A DNA stretch of 64,000 bases from NCBI GenBank assembly GCA_001563335.1, contig LRSL01000081.1, forward strand, positions 1-64,000. Direction: 5' to 3'. This document shows, piece by piece, positions 29,573-37,677 of this stretch (positions are counted from its first letter, which is position 1; each line of letters begins with the position of its first letter). The position numbers and the translations under genes are program-made. This stretch comes from Candidatus Thorarchaeota archaeon SMTZ1-45 (GTDB taxonomy: Archaea > Asgardarchaeota > Thorarchaeia > Thorarchaeales > Thorarchaeaceae). Below the pieces are notes generated by a model. That model worked only from the letters and a program-made list of their open reading frames with translations, did no database searches and had not been told where the DNA came from.

Positions 29573-30403
29573 TTATGCCATATCGTCCTTGTAAGGCCTT
29601 AAAGCTCTTGCAACAGGTCCTGATTCTGTGAACTCAACCCTCATCTCTGGAAAATCAAGACTGATAACATCTCTGAGTCGTTTCATACCCGGTTCTTCTG
29701 TTGCAAATGCACCAAGTTCTAGGGTGTTTATTCCCTCTTCACTAGCAAGTAATCTAATCTCGGGTGAGAGTTCTCCTGTGATTAGTGTATCTAGATCTTG
29801 ATTCTTTGCGTTTAATATTTCAGGCATGTCCACACTGCTTCCTGCGATAACAAGCAAATCCCTAACCTCATCATCGAGGTCTCCTGAAAACAATACTGAG
29901 TCTAATCCTATCTTTCCCGCAATGTAATTTACAAAACCTGATTGATTCTTAACTCCAGGAGGTTTGCAGACTCTTCCAATGGCTGTGGGTTCTCCAAAAT
30001 CACTCTCAGTCATAAAATCTGAAGACTTTTTGAGTCCAAGAGTTTCCACAAGTGCGTCATTCAACCCGTCTCTCATGCAGAGCCACCCACTACCAACAAC
30101 ATAAGTTGAGATGTAGTTCTTTGTCAACAGTCTCACTCTTACAAGGTCTAGTCCTGATAATCTGTCTATAGCAAAAGGAAACAATGGACGATATGTTATC
30201 AGAAGATTGACCTTGTCTTGTGTAGCCTTGGTAACTACTCGTGCTGAAGGATATGTGGCTACTAGAATCCTATTGATTGTGGTATTCGCCTGTTCTTTTT
30301 CAGTCTGTGGCCCTATCTCAACTCGACTCTCAAGACCACGAATCGAAAATTCCTTTGGAGATAACTTACTAAGGCGTTTAATAAGTTCAAGAAGGCTGGT
30401 CAT
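29573..30403 (-). CDS. Nif3-like dinuclear metal center protein
   Basis: 277-aa size class; NLLITYRPLFPF; TLITGELSPEIRLLASEEGINTLELGAFATEEPGMKRL. Confidence 0.7.
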   Translation of the reverse strand: MTSLLELIKRLSKLSPKEFSIRGLESRVEIGPQTEKEQANTTINRILVATYPSARVVTKATQDKVNLLITYRPLFPFAIDRLSGLDLVRVRLLTKNYISTYVVGSGWLCMRDGLNDALVETLGLKKSSDFMTESDFGEPTAIGRVCKPPGVKNQSGFVNYIAGKIGLDSVLFSGDLDDEVRDLLVIAGSSVDMPEILNAKNQDLDTLITGELSPEIRLLASEEGINTLELGAFATEEPGMKRLRDVISLDFPEMRVEFTESGPVARALRPYKDDMA

Positions 30404-30492
30404 GACATCACCTCAAGCCACGGTGGATAGGGACTCCAAATTGTACTCCTAGTCTTATTCTTTTGCATGAGTTTGTAATTGAGGAATCTGAA

Positions 30493-30888
30493 CTACTCTA
30501 AGTCTTCTTCTTCGAAGTCTTCCTCATCAATATCCTCATCGTATGAGTACAAATCTTCGAGATCTTCACTGATCTCTTCTAATTCAGGCTCTTCCTCAAT
30601 CTCTTCCAGCTCCAAGTCCTCATCAAGGACTTCAAGTTCTAGTTCATCTTCTAATATCTCAAGTTCTGGTTCTTTTTTCTTGGGTTTCTTAGCTGGTTTG
30701 ACTTTCTTTTTCTTCTTCTCTGTAAGAGATACTTTTGCTGGAGCGACGGTATGTTTCCGCTTGAGTTTCCAAAGACTCGTTTTAGCTGCGCGGAGTTTTC
30801 GCATCCTCCTAAAATCAATCTGTTCTGGGTTCTGGGTCTTTCTGAGACGAGTCAATTCACGTTTAATGGCTTTCTCCTTGTTTACCAT
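30493..30888 (-). CDS. Charge-segregated low-complexity protein (basic N-half, acidic C-half)
   Basis: KKKKKVKPAKKPKKKEPELEILEDELELEVLDEDLELEEIEEEPELEEISEDLEDLY. Confidence 0.7.
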   Translation of the reverse strand: MVNKEKAIKRELTRLRKTQNPEQIDFRRMRKLRAAKTSLWKLKRKHTVAPAKVSLTEKKKKKVKPAKKPKKKEPELEILEDELELEVLDEDLELEEIEEEPELEEISEDLEDLYSYDEDIDEEDFEEEDLE

Positions 30889-31022
30889 TTCATATCACCG
30901 TCGCCTTTACAGCGTCACTTTGTGTTTGTTTTATAACTGTGTCGGGCCTTCAATAAGACAAGCCTTTTCTCCTTCATTGTCCCTGCAAATGTAAGTGACA
31001 AAAACCTGTGAGTTGTTTTGCT

Positions 31023-31544
31023 ATGAGTAAGAAGAAACAGCATGAGTTTGTTAGCATTCGTTTTAGAATTGATAAGGAATTACTGGAACGAATTGATCAG
31101 ATTGCAGGTGAGCGAGGGCGTCAAAAATACATCCATGATGCAATCTTGTGGAGACTGGATGAAGAGCTACCACCAATTGTTTATGATTTAATTAAAGATG
31201 TAGATGAATTGAAGAACCGAGTAAAGCATCTCGAAAGCATAGGCTCGACTAGTTTTCAGTTGGGTGAATTAAATGATATTGCTCGTAACGAGCTGTGTAA
31301 TGATGAACTTGACCGAAAACTATTGGCATATTTCATAAGAAATGAAGGTGCAACAACTCCAGAACTAGCCAAATACCTTCTCGGATCTGCGGACAAACGA
31401 AGAACCATTCTTGACAGGATAGATCGATTGAACGGTCGAGCCCAATCACTCTTCGGAACACCCATTCTGGACTACAAGAAAGGCTTTGTCAAGCACAAAC
31501 GAGGTGCCTGGTGGATCACAGGTCTAGAGCATATAATCATCTGA
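31023..31544 (+). CDS. Putative ribbon-helix-helix plus winged-helix-like regulator
   Basis: HEFVSIRFRIDKELLERIDQIAGERGRQKYIHDAILWRL (RHH-like); LAYFIRNEGATTPELAKYLLGSADKRRTILDRIDRLN (wHTH-like); start taken at MSKKK. Confidence 0.65.
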   Translation: MSKKKQHEFVSIRFRIDKELLERIDQIAGERGRQKYIHDAILWRLDEELPPIVYDLIKDVDELKNRVKHLESIGSTSFQLGELNDIARNELCNDELDRKLLAYFIRNEGATTPELAKYLLGSADKRRTILDRIDRLNGRAQSLFGTPILDYKKGFVKHKRGAWWITGLEHIII

Positions 31545-31553
31545 TTTAGCAAA

Positions 31554-31561
31554 TCTTTATA
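31554..31561 (+). promoter_or_regulatory. TATA-box-like element upstream of tRNA-Arg(CCG)
   Basis: TCTTTATA about 25-30 bp before the tRNA start. Confidence 0.45.
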
Positions 31562-31584
31562 GAACGCTACTCTGACAAGGTTCT

Positions 31585-31662
31585 GGGGCCGTAGTCTAGC
31601 CTGGATAAGGCACCAGCCTCCGGAGTTGGTCATCCCCGGTTCAAATCCGGGCGGTCCCGCCA
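31585..31662 (+). tRNA. tRNA-Arg (anticodon CCG), CCA encoded
   Basis: Full cloverleaf by hand: acceptor GGGGCCG/CGGTCCC, D stem GTCT/AGGC, anticodon stem CCAGC/GTTGG with loop CTCCGGA, T stem CCCGG/CCGGG with TTCAAAT loop, 3' GCCA. Confidence 0.95.
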
Positions 31663-31741
31663 CTAAAGATGACTTTTCTTTGTCCTGTCGGAGTTTAAAA
31701 GACATCAATTTGCAGTGTATTGTGAAAGTGAGGTCTACGAT

Positions 31742-31948
31742 ATGAGTTTCCTGCATGACCGGGATTCAACACATGATCGTGTTGTTAATAGATTTTCAAG
31801 ATATCTCAACGGTCCTATGGGCAAAACAGTACTTGAGAACTTGGAGGAGGGCGAACATTTCATTCTACAGACTTCAGAGCATACCTTTCGTGTCACAAAA
31901 AAGAAAGGTCGTGCAGTTGTTGAGCTTCTTCAAATACAGTGTACTTGA
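31742..31948 (+). CDS. Small hypothetical protein between two tRNA-Arg genes
   Basis: MSFLHDRDSTHDRVVNRFSRYLNGPMGKTVLENLEEGEHFILQTSEHTFRVTKKKGRAVVELL; protein-like composition; start at internal ATG. Confidence 0.6.
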   Translation: MSFLHDRDSTHDRVVNRFSRYLNGPMGKTVLENLEEGEHFILQTSEHTFRVTKKKGRAVVELLQIQCT

Positions 31949-31987
31949 TTCCTCACACCTAAAAACAGTCTATTTTCACAACGAAGA

Positions 31988-31995
31988 CTCTATAA
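31988..31995 (+). promoter_or_regulatory. TATA-box-like element upstream of tRNA-Arg(GCG)
   Basis: CTCTATAA about 25-30 bp before the tRNA start. Confidence 0.45.
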
Positions 31996-32019
31996 GTCAA
32001 ACTAGGTCCCCCGATGAAT

Positions 32020-32097
32020 GGGGCCGTAGTCTAGCCTGGATAAGGCACCAGCCTGCGGAGTTGGTCATCCCCGGTTCGAATCCGGGCGGTCCCGCCA
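32020..32097 (+). tRNA. tRNA-Arg (anticodon GCG), CCA encoded
   Basis: Same cloverleaf as 31585-31662 with two substitutions (anticodon position 34 C to G; T-loop A to G). Confidence 0.95.
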
Positions 32098-32163
32098 CGT
32101 ATTTTTTACATTGCCACAATTTCGAAGTCGACAAGAAGCTTAAATGCACTGTAAAAATCGGCT

Positions 32164-33339
32164 ATGTATAAGTGGAGGAATAATCTGCCACAATTTCGAG
32201 AGAATTTGGCTATGCAATTCACACCTCAGAGATTAGACAAAGTACATCGTGCTATGCGGAGAGAGGAAGTTGCTGCATTACTAGTCACACGTAGGCAAGA
32301 TGTACAATATCTGACAGGTTTTCAATATCGTGGCATGAATGTGCCAATTGGATGTCTAATTATTGAGAAACATCAACCACAATTGATCCTTCCTGACAGA
32401 CATGAACTTGTTTCTTCTCGTGAATCAGTGATTGGTAAGGTACGAACATTCAACGAAACAAACTATGAAGGATGGTCTCGAAGTCATGGTCCAGCTTTTT
32501 GGGAGAAGGTCACTAGCATTTTGAAAGAACTTGGGCTCGCAGGCAGTATGATTGGATTGCAGCATGATTGGCTCTCAGTGCAAGAGTTTGAGAAGTTAAA
32601 ACAATCACTACCTGAGGCCGGATTCAAGGACTTCTCACCAAGCTTATGGAAATTGAAACTCATCAAAGATGCTGCTGAGATAGATGCAATACGTAAAGCT
32701 GTGACCATATGTGAGATTGGTGTTCGAACTGCTCTTGAGGTTGTTACTACTGGTAAGTCAGAAGAGGATGCCTCACTTGAGATTGAGTCAGCAATGAGAG
32801 TTGCTGGTGGTCAACAACGAGGAATTCGTGCTGCAGTTTTGTCAGGAACATATTCACATCTTCCTCTTGCAGAACCTAGCACTTCAAGAATTATTAGTGA
32901 TCAGTTTATTGTTCTTGATATAACAGTAAGTCACACAGGATATTTTGGAGAGATTGCTAGGACTATACATCTTGGTAGACCGTCGAGTAAACAGAAGAAA
33001 TTCTTCCAGTATGTGGTCAACATAGTAAGAATGCTAGAGAAGAGACTCAGACCTGAAGCACAGATAAAGGATGTAGCTGAGAAGACCCTTAAGAAAATGA
33101 AACGACGAATTCCATCTGACAATATACTGCAGCCTTTAGGGAACTCAATTGGTCTTGATCTCCATGAACCCCCATTCATCGCTCCTGATGCCCAGCACAC
33201 TCTGAGACCAGGAATGGTATTCTCACTGCATCCAACTGGCTTTGCAACTGGTGTTGGTACAGTCAAAATCGCTGATGTAGTCCTGATAACTGATAGCGGC
33301 TGTGAGAATCTCACATCGCTGGCTCGTGAAACAATATAA
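32164..33339 (+). CDS. M24 (Xaa-Pro peptidase-like) family protein with degenerate metal site
   Basis: N-terminal RREEVAALLVTRRQDVQYLTGF; pita-bread region FIVLDITVSHTGYFGEIARTIHLG, GNSIGLDLHEPPFI, LRPGMVFSLHPTGFATGVGTVKIADVVLIT. Confidence 0.88.
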   Translation: MYKWRNNLPQFRENLAMQFTPQRLDKVHRAMRREEVAALLVTRRQDVQYLTGFQYRGMNVPIGCLIIEKHQPQLILPDRHELVSSRESVIGKVRTFNETNYEGWSRSHGPAFWEKVTSILKELGLAGSMIGLQHDWLSVQEFEKLKQSLPEAGFKDFSPSLWKLKLIKDAAEIDAIRKAVTICEIGVRTALEVVTTGKSEEDASLEIESAMRVAGGQQRGIRAAVLSGTYSHLPLAEPSTSRIISDQFIVLDITVSHTGYFGEIARTIHLGRPSSKQKKFFQYVVNIVRMLEKRLRPEAQIKDVAEKTLKKMKRRIPSDNILQPLGNSIGLDLHEPPFIAPDAQHTLRPGMVFSLHPTGFATGVGTVKIADVVLITDSGCENLTSLARETI

Positions 33340-33867
33340 TCAGGTAGCCTGCTGCCATCTCCGTAACTTCATGAATACTTGAGTAATCGTATCAGCTCTA
33401 AGTGTATGTTTCTCAACCTCTTCCCTTGTTATTTCTCTAATTTGAGCAGCTGGGGCTCCTGAGTTAAGAGTTCTGGGTGGAATTACAATATTTGGGGGGA
33501 TAATACTTCCAGGAGCTAAAGACACCCCCTCTCCAAGGGTAGCGCCATCGAAGACAACGCAACCATCTCCAATGTTCGAGTTGTCTCCAACATAGACACC
33601 ATGAATTGCGGAAGCAGTAGAAATAATGACATTATTTCCGATAATTGCTGGGTTGTCTGCATTGTGAGCATGGATGACCACACTATCTTGAATACATGTG
33701 TTCTCACCAATGCGGACTGAAGCTTGATCGCCTCTTATGACTGCTCCTGGCCAAACGTTCGATCCCGGACCAATCTCAACATCTCCCATAATGGTCGCTT
33801 GTGGACTAACATAGGCTTGTGAATCAATCTTCGGACTCTTATCACCAAAGGGTAGTACTGGCATCAT
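33340..33867 (-). CDS. Gamma-carbonic-anhydrase-like left-handed beta-helix protein
   Basis: VSPQATIMGDVEIGPGSNVWPGAVIRGDQASVRIGENTCIQDSVVIHAHN hexapeptide repeats. Confidence 0.88.
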   Translation of the reverse strand: MMPVLPFGDKSPKIDSQAYVSPQATIMGDVEIGPGSNVWPGAVIRGDQASVRIGENTCIQDSVVIHAHNADNPAIIGNNVIISTASAIHGVYVGDNSNIGDGCVVFDGATLGEGVSLAPGSIIPPNIVIPPRTLNSGAPAAQIREITREEVEKHTLRADTITQVFMKLRRWQQAT

Positions 33868-33939
33868 CGCACCTCAATTCTATCTAGAATACCTCCAGTC
33901 TCGCATTCATATAAAATATCATGCGATTTGTAGGCATGT

Positions 33940-34314
33940 TCACTTCTGACCAAAGAAGAACTCAATCACATCTTCATAATGCTCAAGCGGCCGTAATCCA
34001 ATCAATCTGTTCAGTTTCTTCTTCTCCCCAGTCCTTTGGTCTGTGGTTTCATATTTAGCAGGTGCTCCGTCAAAATAGAGCAAAACACAGGGAATCGCAT
34101 GAATCATATTATCAATGGCAAATTTCCGGTATTCTTCTGTGTTGACCTTCAAGAATCTGATATCGGGATTATCAGCATATTTTGCATCTAGCTCTTCAAG
34201 GATGGGTGTCAATGCTCTACAGGGCTGACACCAAGGCGCCCAAGCATCTACAAAAAGGAGTCTGGTCTCGCGAATTATTCTCTCAACAATATCTGGTGAT
34301 ACATCCGAAACCAT
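33940..34314 (-). CDS. Thioredoxin-fold protein
   Basis: LLFVDAWAPWCQPCRALTPILEEL; CQPC active site. Confidence 0.88.
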   Translation of the reverse strand: MVSDVSPDIVERIIRETRLLFVDAWAPWCQPCRALTPILEELDAKYADNPDIRFLKVNTEEYRKFAIDNMIHAIPCVLLYFDGAPAKYETTDQRTGEKKKLNRLIGLRPLEHYEDVIEFFFGQK

Positions 34315-34496
34315 GACTCTTTGATTACATGATAGGCTATGAATCTTACTTCAGATGACGAACAACTTGTTTAAATCTGTCTGCTGATTTGTAAGATAGT
34401 TTCTTAGTGGAATCCACAACATAATCAATGTTCCATCTCGAAGTGGGAGAAGAAAAGATGAAGGGGAATAATCCCCAAGAGAATAGTGAAAGCTTT

Positions 34497-34859
34497 CTAT
34501 GCAGCTTCTTGTGCAAGAAGATTATCTGCAATCTGTTCGTACACCTCTGGCGGCATTACACCAACCAGCTTGTCCATCTTTCTACCTGATCCGTCGTCAA
34601 AAACAACTCTCTTGCCTTCGGAATAGACTAGTACGCTTGGAACGCCAGTTATCTGATTTTCCATTGAGAACTCGCGGTTTTGATCCACATCGATTTTTAC
34701 AACCTTAAGACCTCTATCCTTGAATTTCTCCTGTACTTCTTCAAGAATCGGACTAAGTGTCCGGCACGGTCCACACCAAGTAGCCCACGCATCAACAAAC
34801 ACTACTTTATGACCCTCGATAATCTTCGGCAAATCATCGGAATTTATGTCATCAACCAT
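34497..34859 (-). CDS. Thioredoxin
   Basis: VVFVDAWATWCGPCRTLSPILEEVQ; canonical WCGPC; start at MVDDINSDD. Confidence 0.93.
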   Translation of the reverse strand: MVDDINSDDLPKIIEGHKVVFVDAWATWCGPCRTLSPILEEVQEKFKDRGLKVVKIDVDQNREFSMENQITGVPSVLVYSEGKRVVFDDGSGRKMDKLVGVMPPEVYEQIADNLLAQEAA

Positions 34860-35013
34860 TATGTCTACGCTCCCGTCTCCGGCACGAGTCGGTTGTGCAT
34901 GTTGGGTGCACAATCGGTTATAAGGATTGTGATATCACCTTGTTGTTCTTCAATGCATGTCAGGCCAAAGTTTGATAAGCGGCAGTCGATGGAATTGATT
35001 TCTAGAAACCTCG

Positions 35014-37662
35014 GTGATTATTGTGCCTGTTCTACACTGTTCAAAATGTGGCTCTCGTCTTGACTTCAATAGAGCTGGAGATATTTGGACTGTGACTTGT
35101 TCTTCTTGCAATTTGGAGGTTTCAATTGGTGGAAGAAAGACTGACCTCTTTGATGCATATGAAGCATATACAACTCAAGTTCAGGCAGGTACAGCACTAG
35201 CAATGACCAATCAGCGAAAAAAGAAGTATCTTGGGTCAGGTGCTGACACACCGAGAAAGCGACGTCGGTCTGCTGATCCTGGCTCACGAGTTCAGTCCAA
35301 GGAAATAATCACAAAACTAGTGAAATCAGGTGGGGCGGATCTTAATGAACTCTTAGAGCCTCTTAGGAAACTCCTCACGAGCGGACGTGACTATCTGGTA
35401 AAATATCAGCTTATGCCTGCTTCTGATGCAGAGTATGGCATTGAAACTGATAGACTAAATATACCAACAAAGCTGAAAGAATACCTTCAAAACCGAGGTA
35501 TCACAACTCTCTACAAATTCCAAGAGGACTCATTCAATGCCATCGAGCATGGAGAGGATTTAGTAATTGCAGCACCGACTGGTCAAGGTAAGACTGAGGC
35601 ATTCATACTTCCCATAATTAGAAGGCTGCTAATCTCAGTTCGAGAATCATTTGATAATCCTGGAGTTCGAGCCTTGTTAGTGTATCCCACGAAGGCTTTG
35701 GCTCGAGACCAGTATGATAAGATCAAGCGGATGTGTGTAACCTCGAATCTCACTGTTTCAATATTTGATGGCGACGTTTCACAGAATACTCGACAGAGGA
35801 TATACGATTCTCCTCCCGATATCCTGCTAACAAATCCAGATGTTCTTCACTATCATCTTGGTTGGGCAGAATCTAGACTTGTGCCATTACTGAGAACAGT
35901 ACAATTTGTAGTCCTTGATGAGATTCACCTCTACACAGGGTCTATGGGAACAAATGTCTATTACATTCTCAAACGATTGGAACTTGAATCCGGTCGTTTT
36001 CAGAAAATCGGTGCATCAGCCACTGTTTCTAATCCAAAAGAGTTTGCAGATATCCTCTTTGACACTGACGTCAGACTTGTAGAGTCTGTGACTGCCAAAC
36101 GTGGACCAGTACACTTCATGATGTACTATCCGGGGATGAGAAGTAAGTATAGTATGATAGTTGACCTTGTCAATCAACTCCGACAGGGTGATTTCAAGAC
36201 ACTTGTTTTTGGCAACACGCATTCTGAAGCTGAAGTATTGAATATGCTCATTGGTGATACTGGTATCAAATCAATGGTTCACAGAGCTGGGTTGCCAAAG
36301 AAATATAGGAGTGAAGTTGAAGATCAATTTAGATCTGGAGACCTCCCTGTCATCGTTTCCACACCAACCCTTGAGCTTGGGATTGATATTGGTGACCTAG
36401 ATAGTGTGGTCAGTATGATTGTGTCAATAACGCGATTGACTCAACGAGTAGGCCGGGCTGGAAGGAAGGGACAAGAGAGTGTAGCTATCTTAGCCCTAAG
36501 AGAGAATGATCCCATATCTTCCTTCTATCGACATGAGCCTGAGAAATACTTCTCAGACATAGACGCAGCATATATGGAGCCAGACAATGAAGTCGTTGGT
36601 TACTACCAACTTATTGCAGCAGCTATGAGTGGAAAATTAAGCATCTCTAATTTTTCAAGACACAGAGAATTAATTGACAAGCTTGAGAATGAAGGCTTCA
36701 TTCGAATTCAAGATGGTGGAAAGGTACAGATTGTTGATTTTGACAAAGCAAGGAAAGAATGGCGTGGATACAGCATTAGAGGTATCGGAGATACTGTTCA
36801 GATTAAGACTGGGAATAAGGGACTTGGTGAACGATCAATGCCAATGGCAGCTCAAGAGCTTCATCCAGGTGCTATCTATCTCCATGGGGGGAAGAACTAC
36901 CTATCTGTAGATTTCAAGTATACTCCTGGTTTGGGACGTGCCACAGTCGTTCCACACACCAACAGGAGTGAACATACTAAGCCCCTCTACTCGACGATGC
37001 CTAGGATTATAGACATAATAGAACGAAGTAAGATTCTTGGTCTCAATGCTGTCTATTGTACACTTGAGATGACACAGACTGTTGATGGCTATGTGACAAA
37101 GGAAACCAGGACCGCTCGAGTGCTGAACAGAACAAGTCTTTCAAAGCCTCTCATCTACAAGTATCGAACTCGTGGTTTTGCTTTCACAGCTCCTGAACCA
37201 GTCAAGGCAGTCAACAACCAGACTTCTGGAGAGTTGCGTGCATTGAAGGGTCCTCGAATGGGTCCAGCTGAATTGTATGGTGGCGCTTTTCATGCACTTG
37301 AACATGTACTAATTGAGTCTAGTGACATGCTTACTGGTGGTGGCACACGTGAGATAGGAGGCGTTTCCATGGGTGACTCAGGGATTATTTTCGTTTATGA
37401 TGGAAGCCCTGGGGGAAATGGTGCCTCTAAACTATTGTTCACAAAGCTTGATGAAGCATTCCGAAGGGCAAAGACAATTCTTGAGAAGTGCGACTGTGAT
37501 ACCATAGACGGGTGTCCTCTGTGCACGTATTCATACCATTGCGGTAATAATAACAGTCCCCTATTCAAATTAGGAGCGCTTGAAAGCATCCACAAAATCC
37601 TCGAAAAAGTTGAAACAACAGTTGATATCGAGGGATACATTGGCTACCAACCCCTTGTCTAA
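35014..37662 (+). CDS. DEAD/DEAH-box helicase with C-terminal DUF1998 (MrfA/YprA-like) and N-terminal zinc ribbon
   Basis: N-terminal CSKCGS...CSSCNLE; APTGQGKTEAFILP; FVVLDEIHLYTG; STPTLELGIDIGDLD; RVGRAGRKGQ; C-terminal CDCDTIDGCPLCTYSYHCGNNN. Confidence 0.92.
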   Translation: MIIVPVLHCSKCGSRLDFNRAGDIWTVTCSSCNLEVSIGGRKTDLFDAYEAYTTQVQAGTALAMTNQRKKKYLGSGADTPRKRRRSADPGSRVQSKEIITKLVKSGGADLNELLEPLRKLLTSGRDYLVKYQLMPASDAEYGIETDRLNIPTKLKEYLQNRGITTLYKFQEDSFNAIEHGEDLVIAAPTGQGKTEAFILPIIRRLLISVRESFDNPGVRALLVYPTKALARDQYDKIKRMCVTSNLTVSIFDGDVSQNTRQRIYDSPPDILLTNPDVLHYHLGWAESRLVPLLRTVQFVVLDEIHLYTGSMGTNVYYILKRLELESGRFQKIGASATVSNPKEFADILFDTDVRLVESVTAKRGPVHFMMYYPGMRSKYSMIVDLVNQLRQGDFKTLVFGNTHSEAEVLNMLIGDTGIKSMVHRAGLPKKYRSEVEDQFRSGDLPVIVSTPTLELGIDIGDLDSVVSMIVSITRLTQRVGRAGRKGQESVAILALRENDPISSFYRHEPEKYFSDIDAAYMEPDNEVVGYYQLIAAAMSGKLSISNFSRHRELIDKLENEGFIRIQDGGKVQIVDFDKARKEWRGYSIRGIGDTVQIKTGNKGLGERSMPMAAQELHPGAIYLHGGKNYLSVDFKYTPGLGRATVVPHTNRSEHTKPLYSTMPRIIDIIERSKILGLNAVYCTLEMTQTVDGYVTKETRTARVLNRTSLSKPLIYKYRTRGFAFTAPEPVKAVNNQTSGELRALKGPRMGPAELYGGAFHALEHVLIESSDMLTGGGTREIGGVSMGDSGIIFVYDGSPGGNGASKLLFTKLDEAFRRAKTILEKCDCDTIDGCPLCTYSYHCGNNNSPLFKLGALESIHKILEKVETTVDIEGYIGYQPLV

Positions 37663-37677
37663 TGAGGTGAATAGTAA

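Noticed and set aside
30479-30994. Plus-strand ORF encoding a Ser-rich protein (SKSSSSKSSSSISSSYEYKSS...)
   Set aside because: Antisense shadow of the Glu/Asp-rich codons of the minus-strand gene 30493-30888; low-complexity Ser run is the expected artefact
34346-34531. 61-aa ORF between the two thioredoxin genes
   Set aside because: Short, not protein-like, overlaps the end of the neighbouring thioredoxin gene; no support
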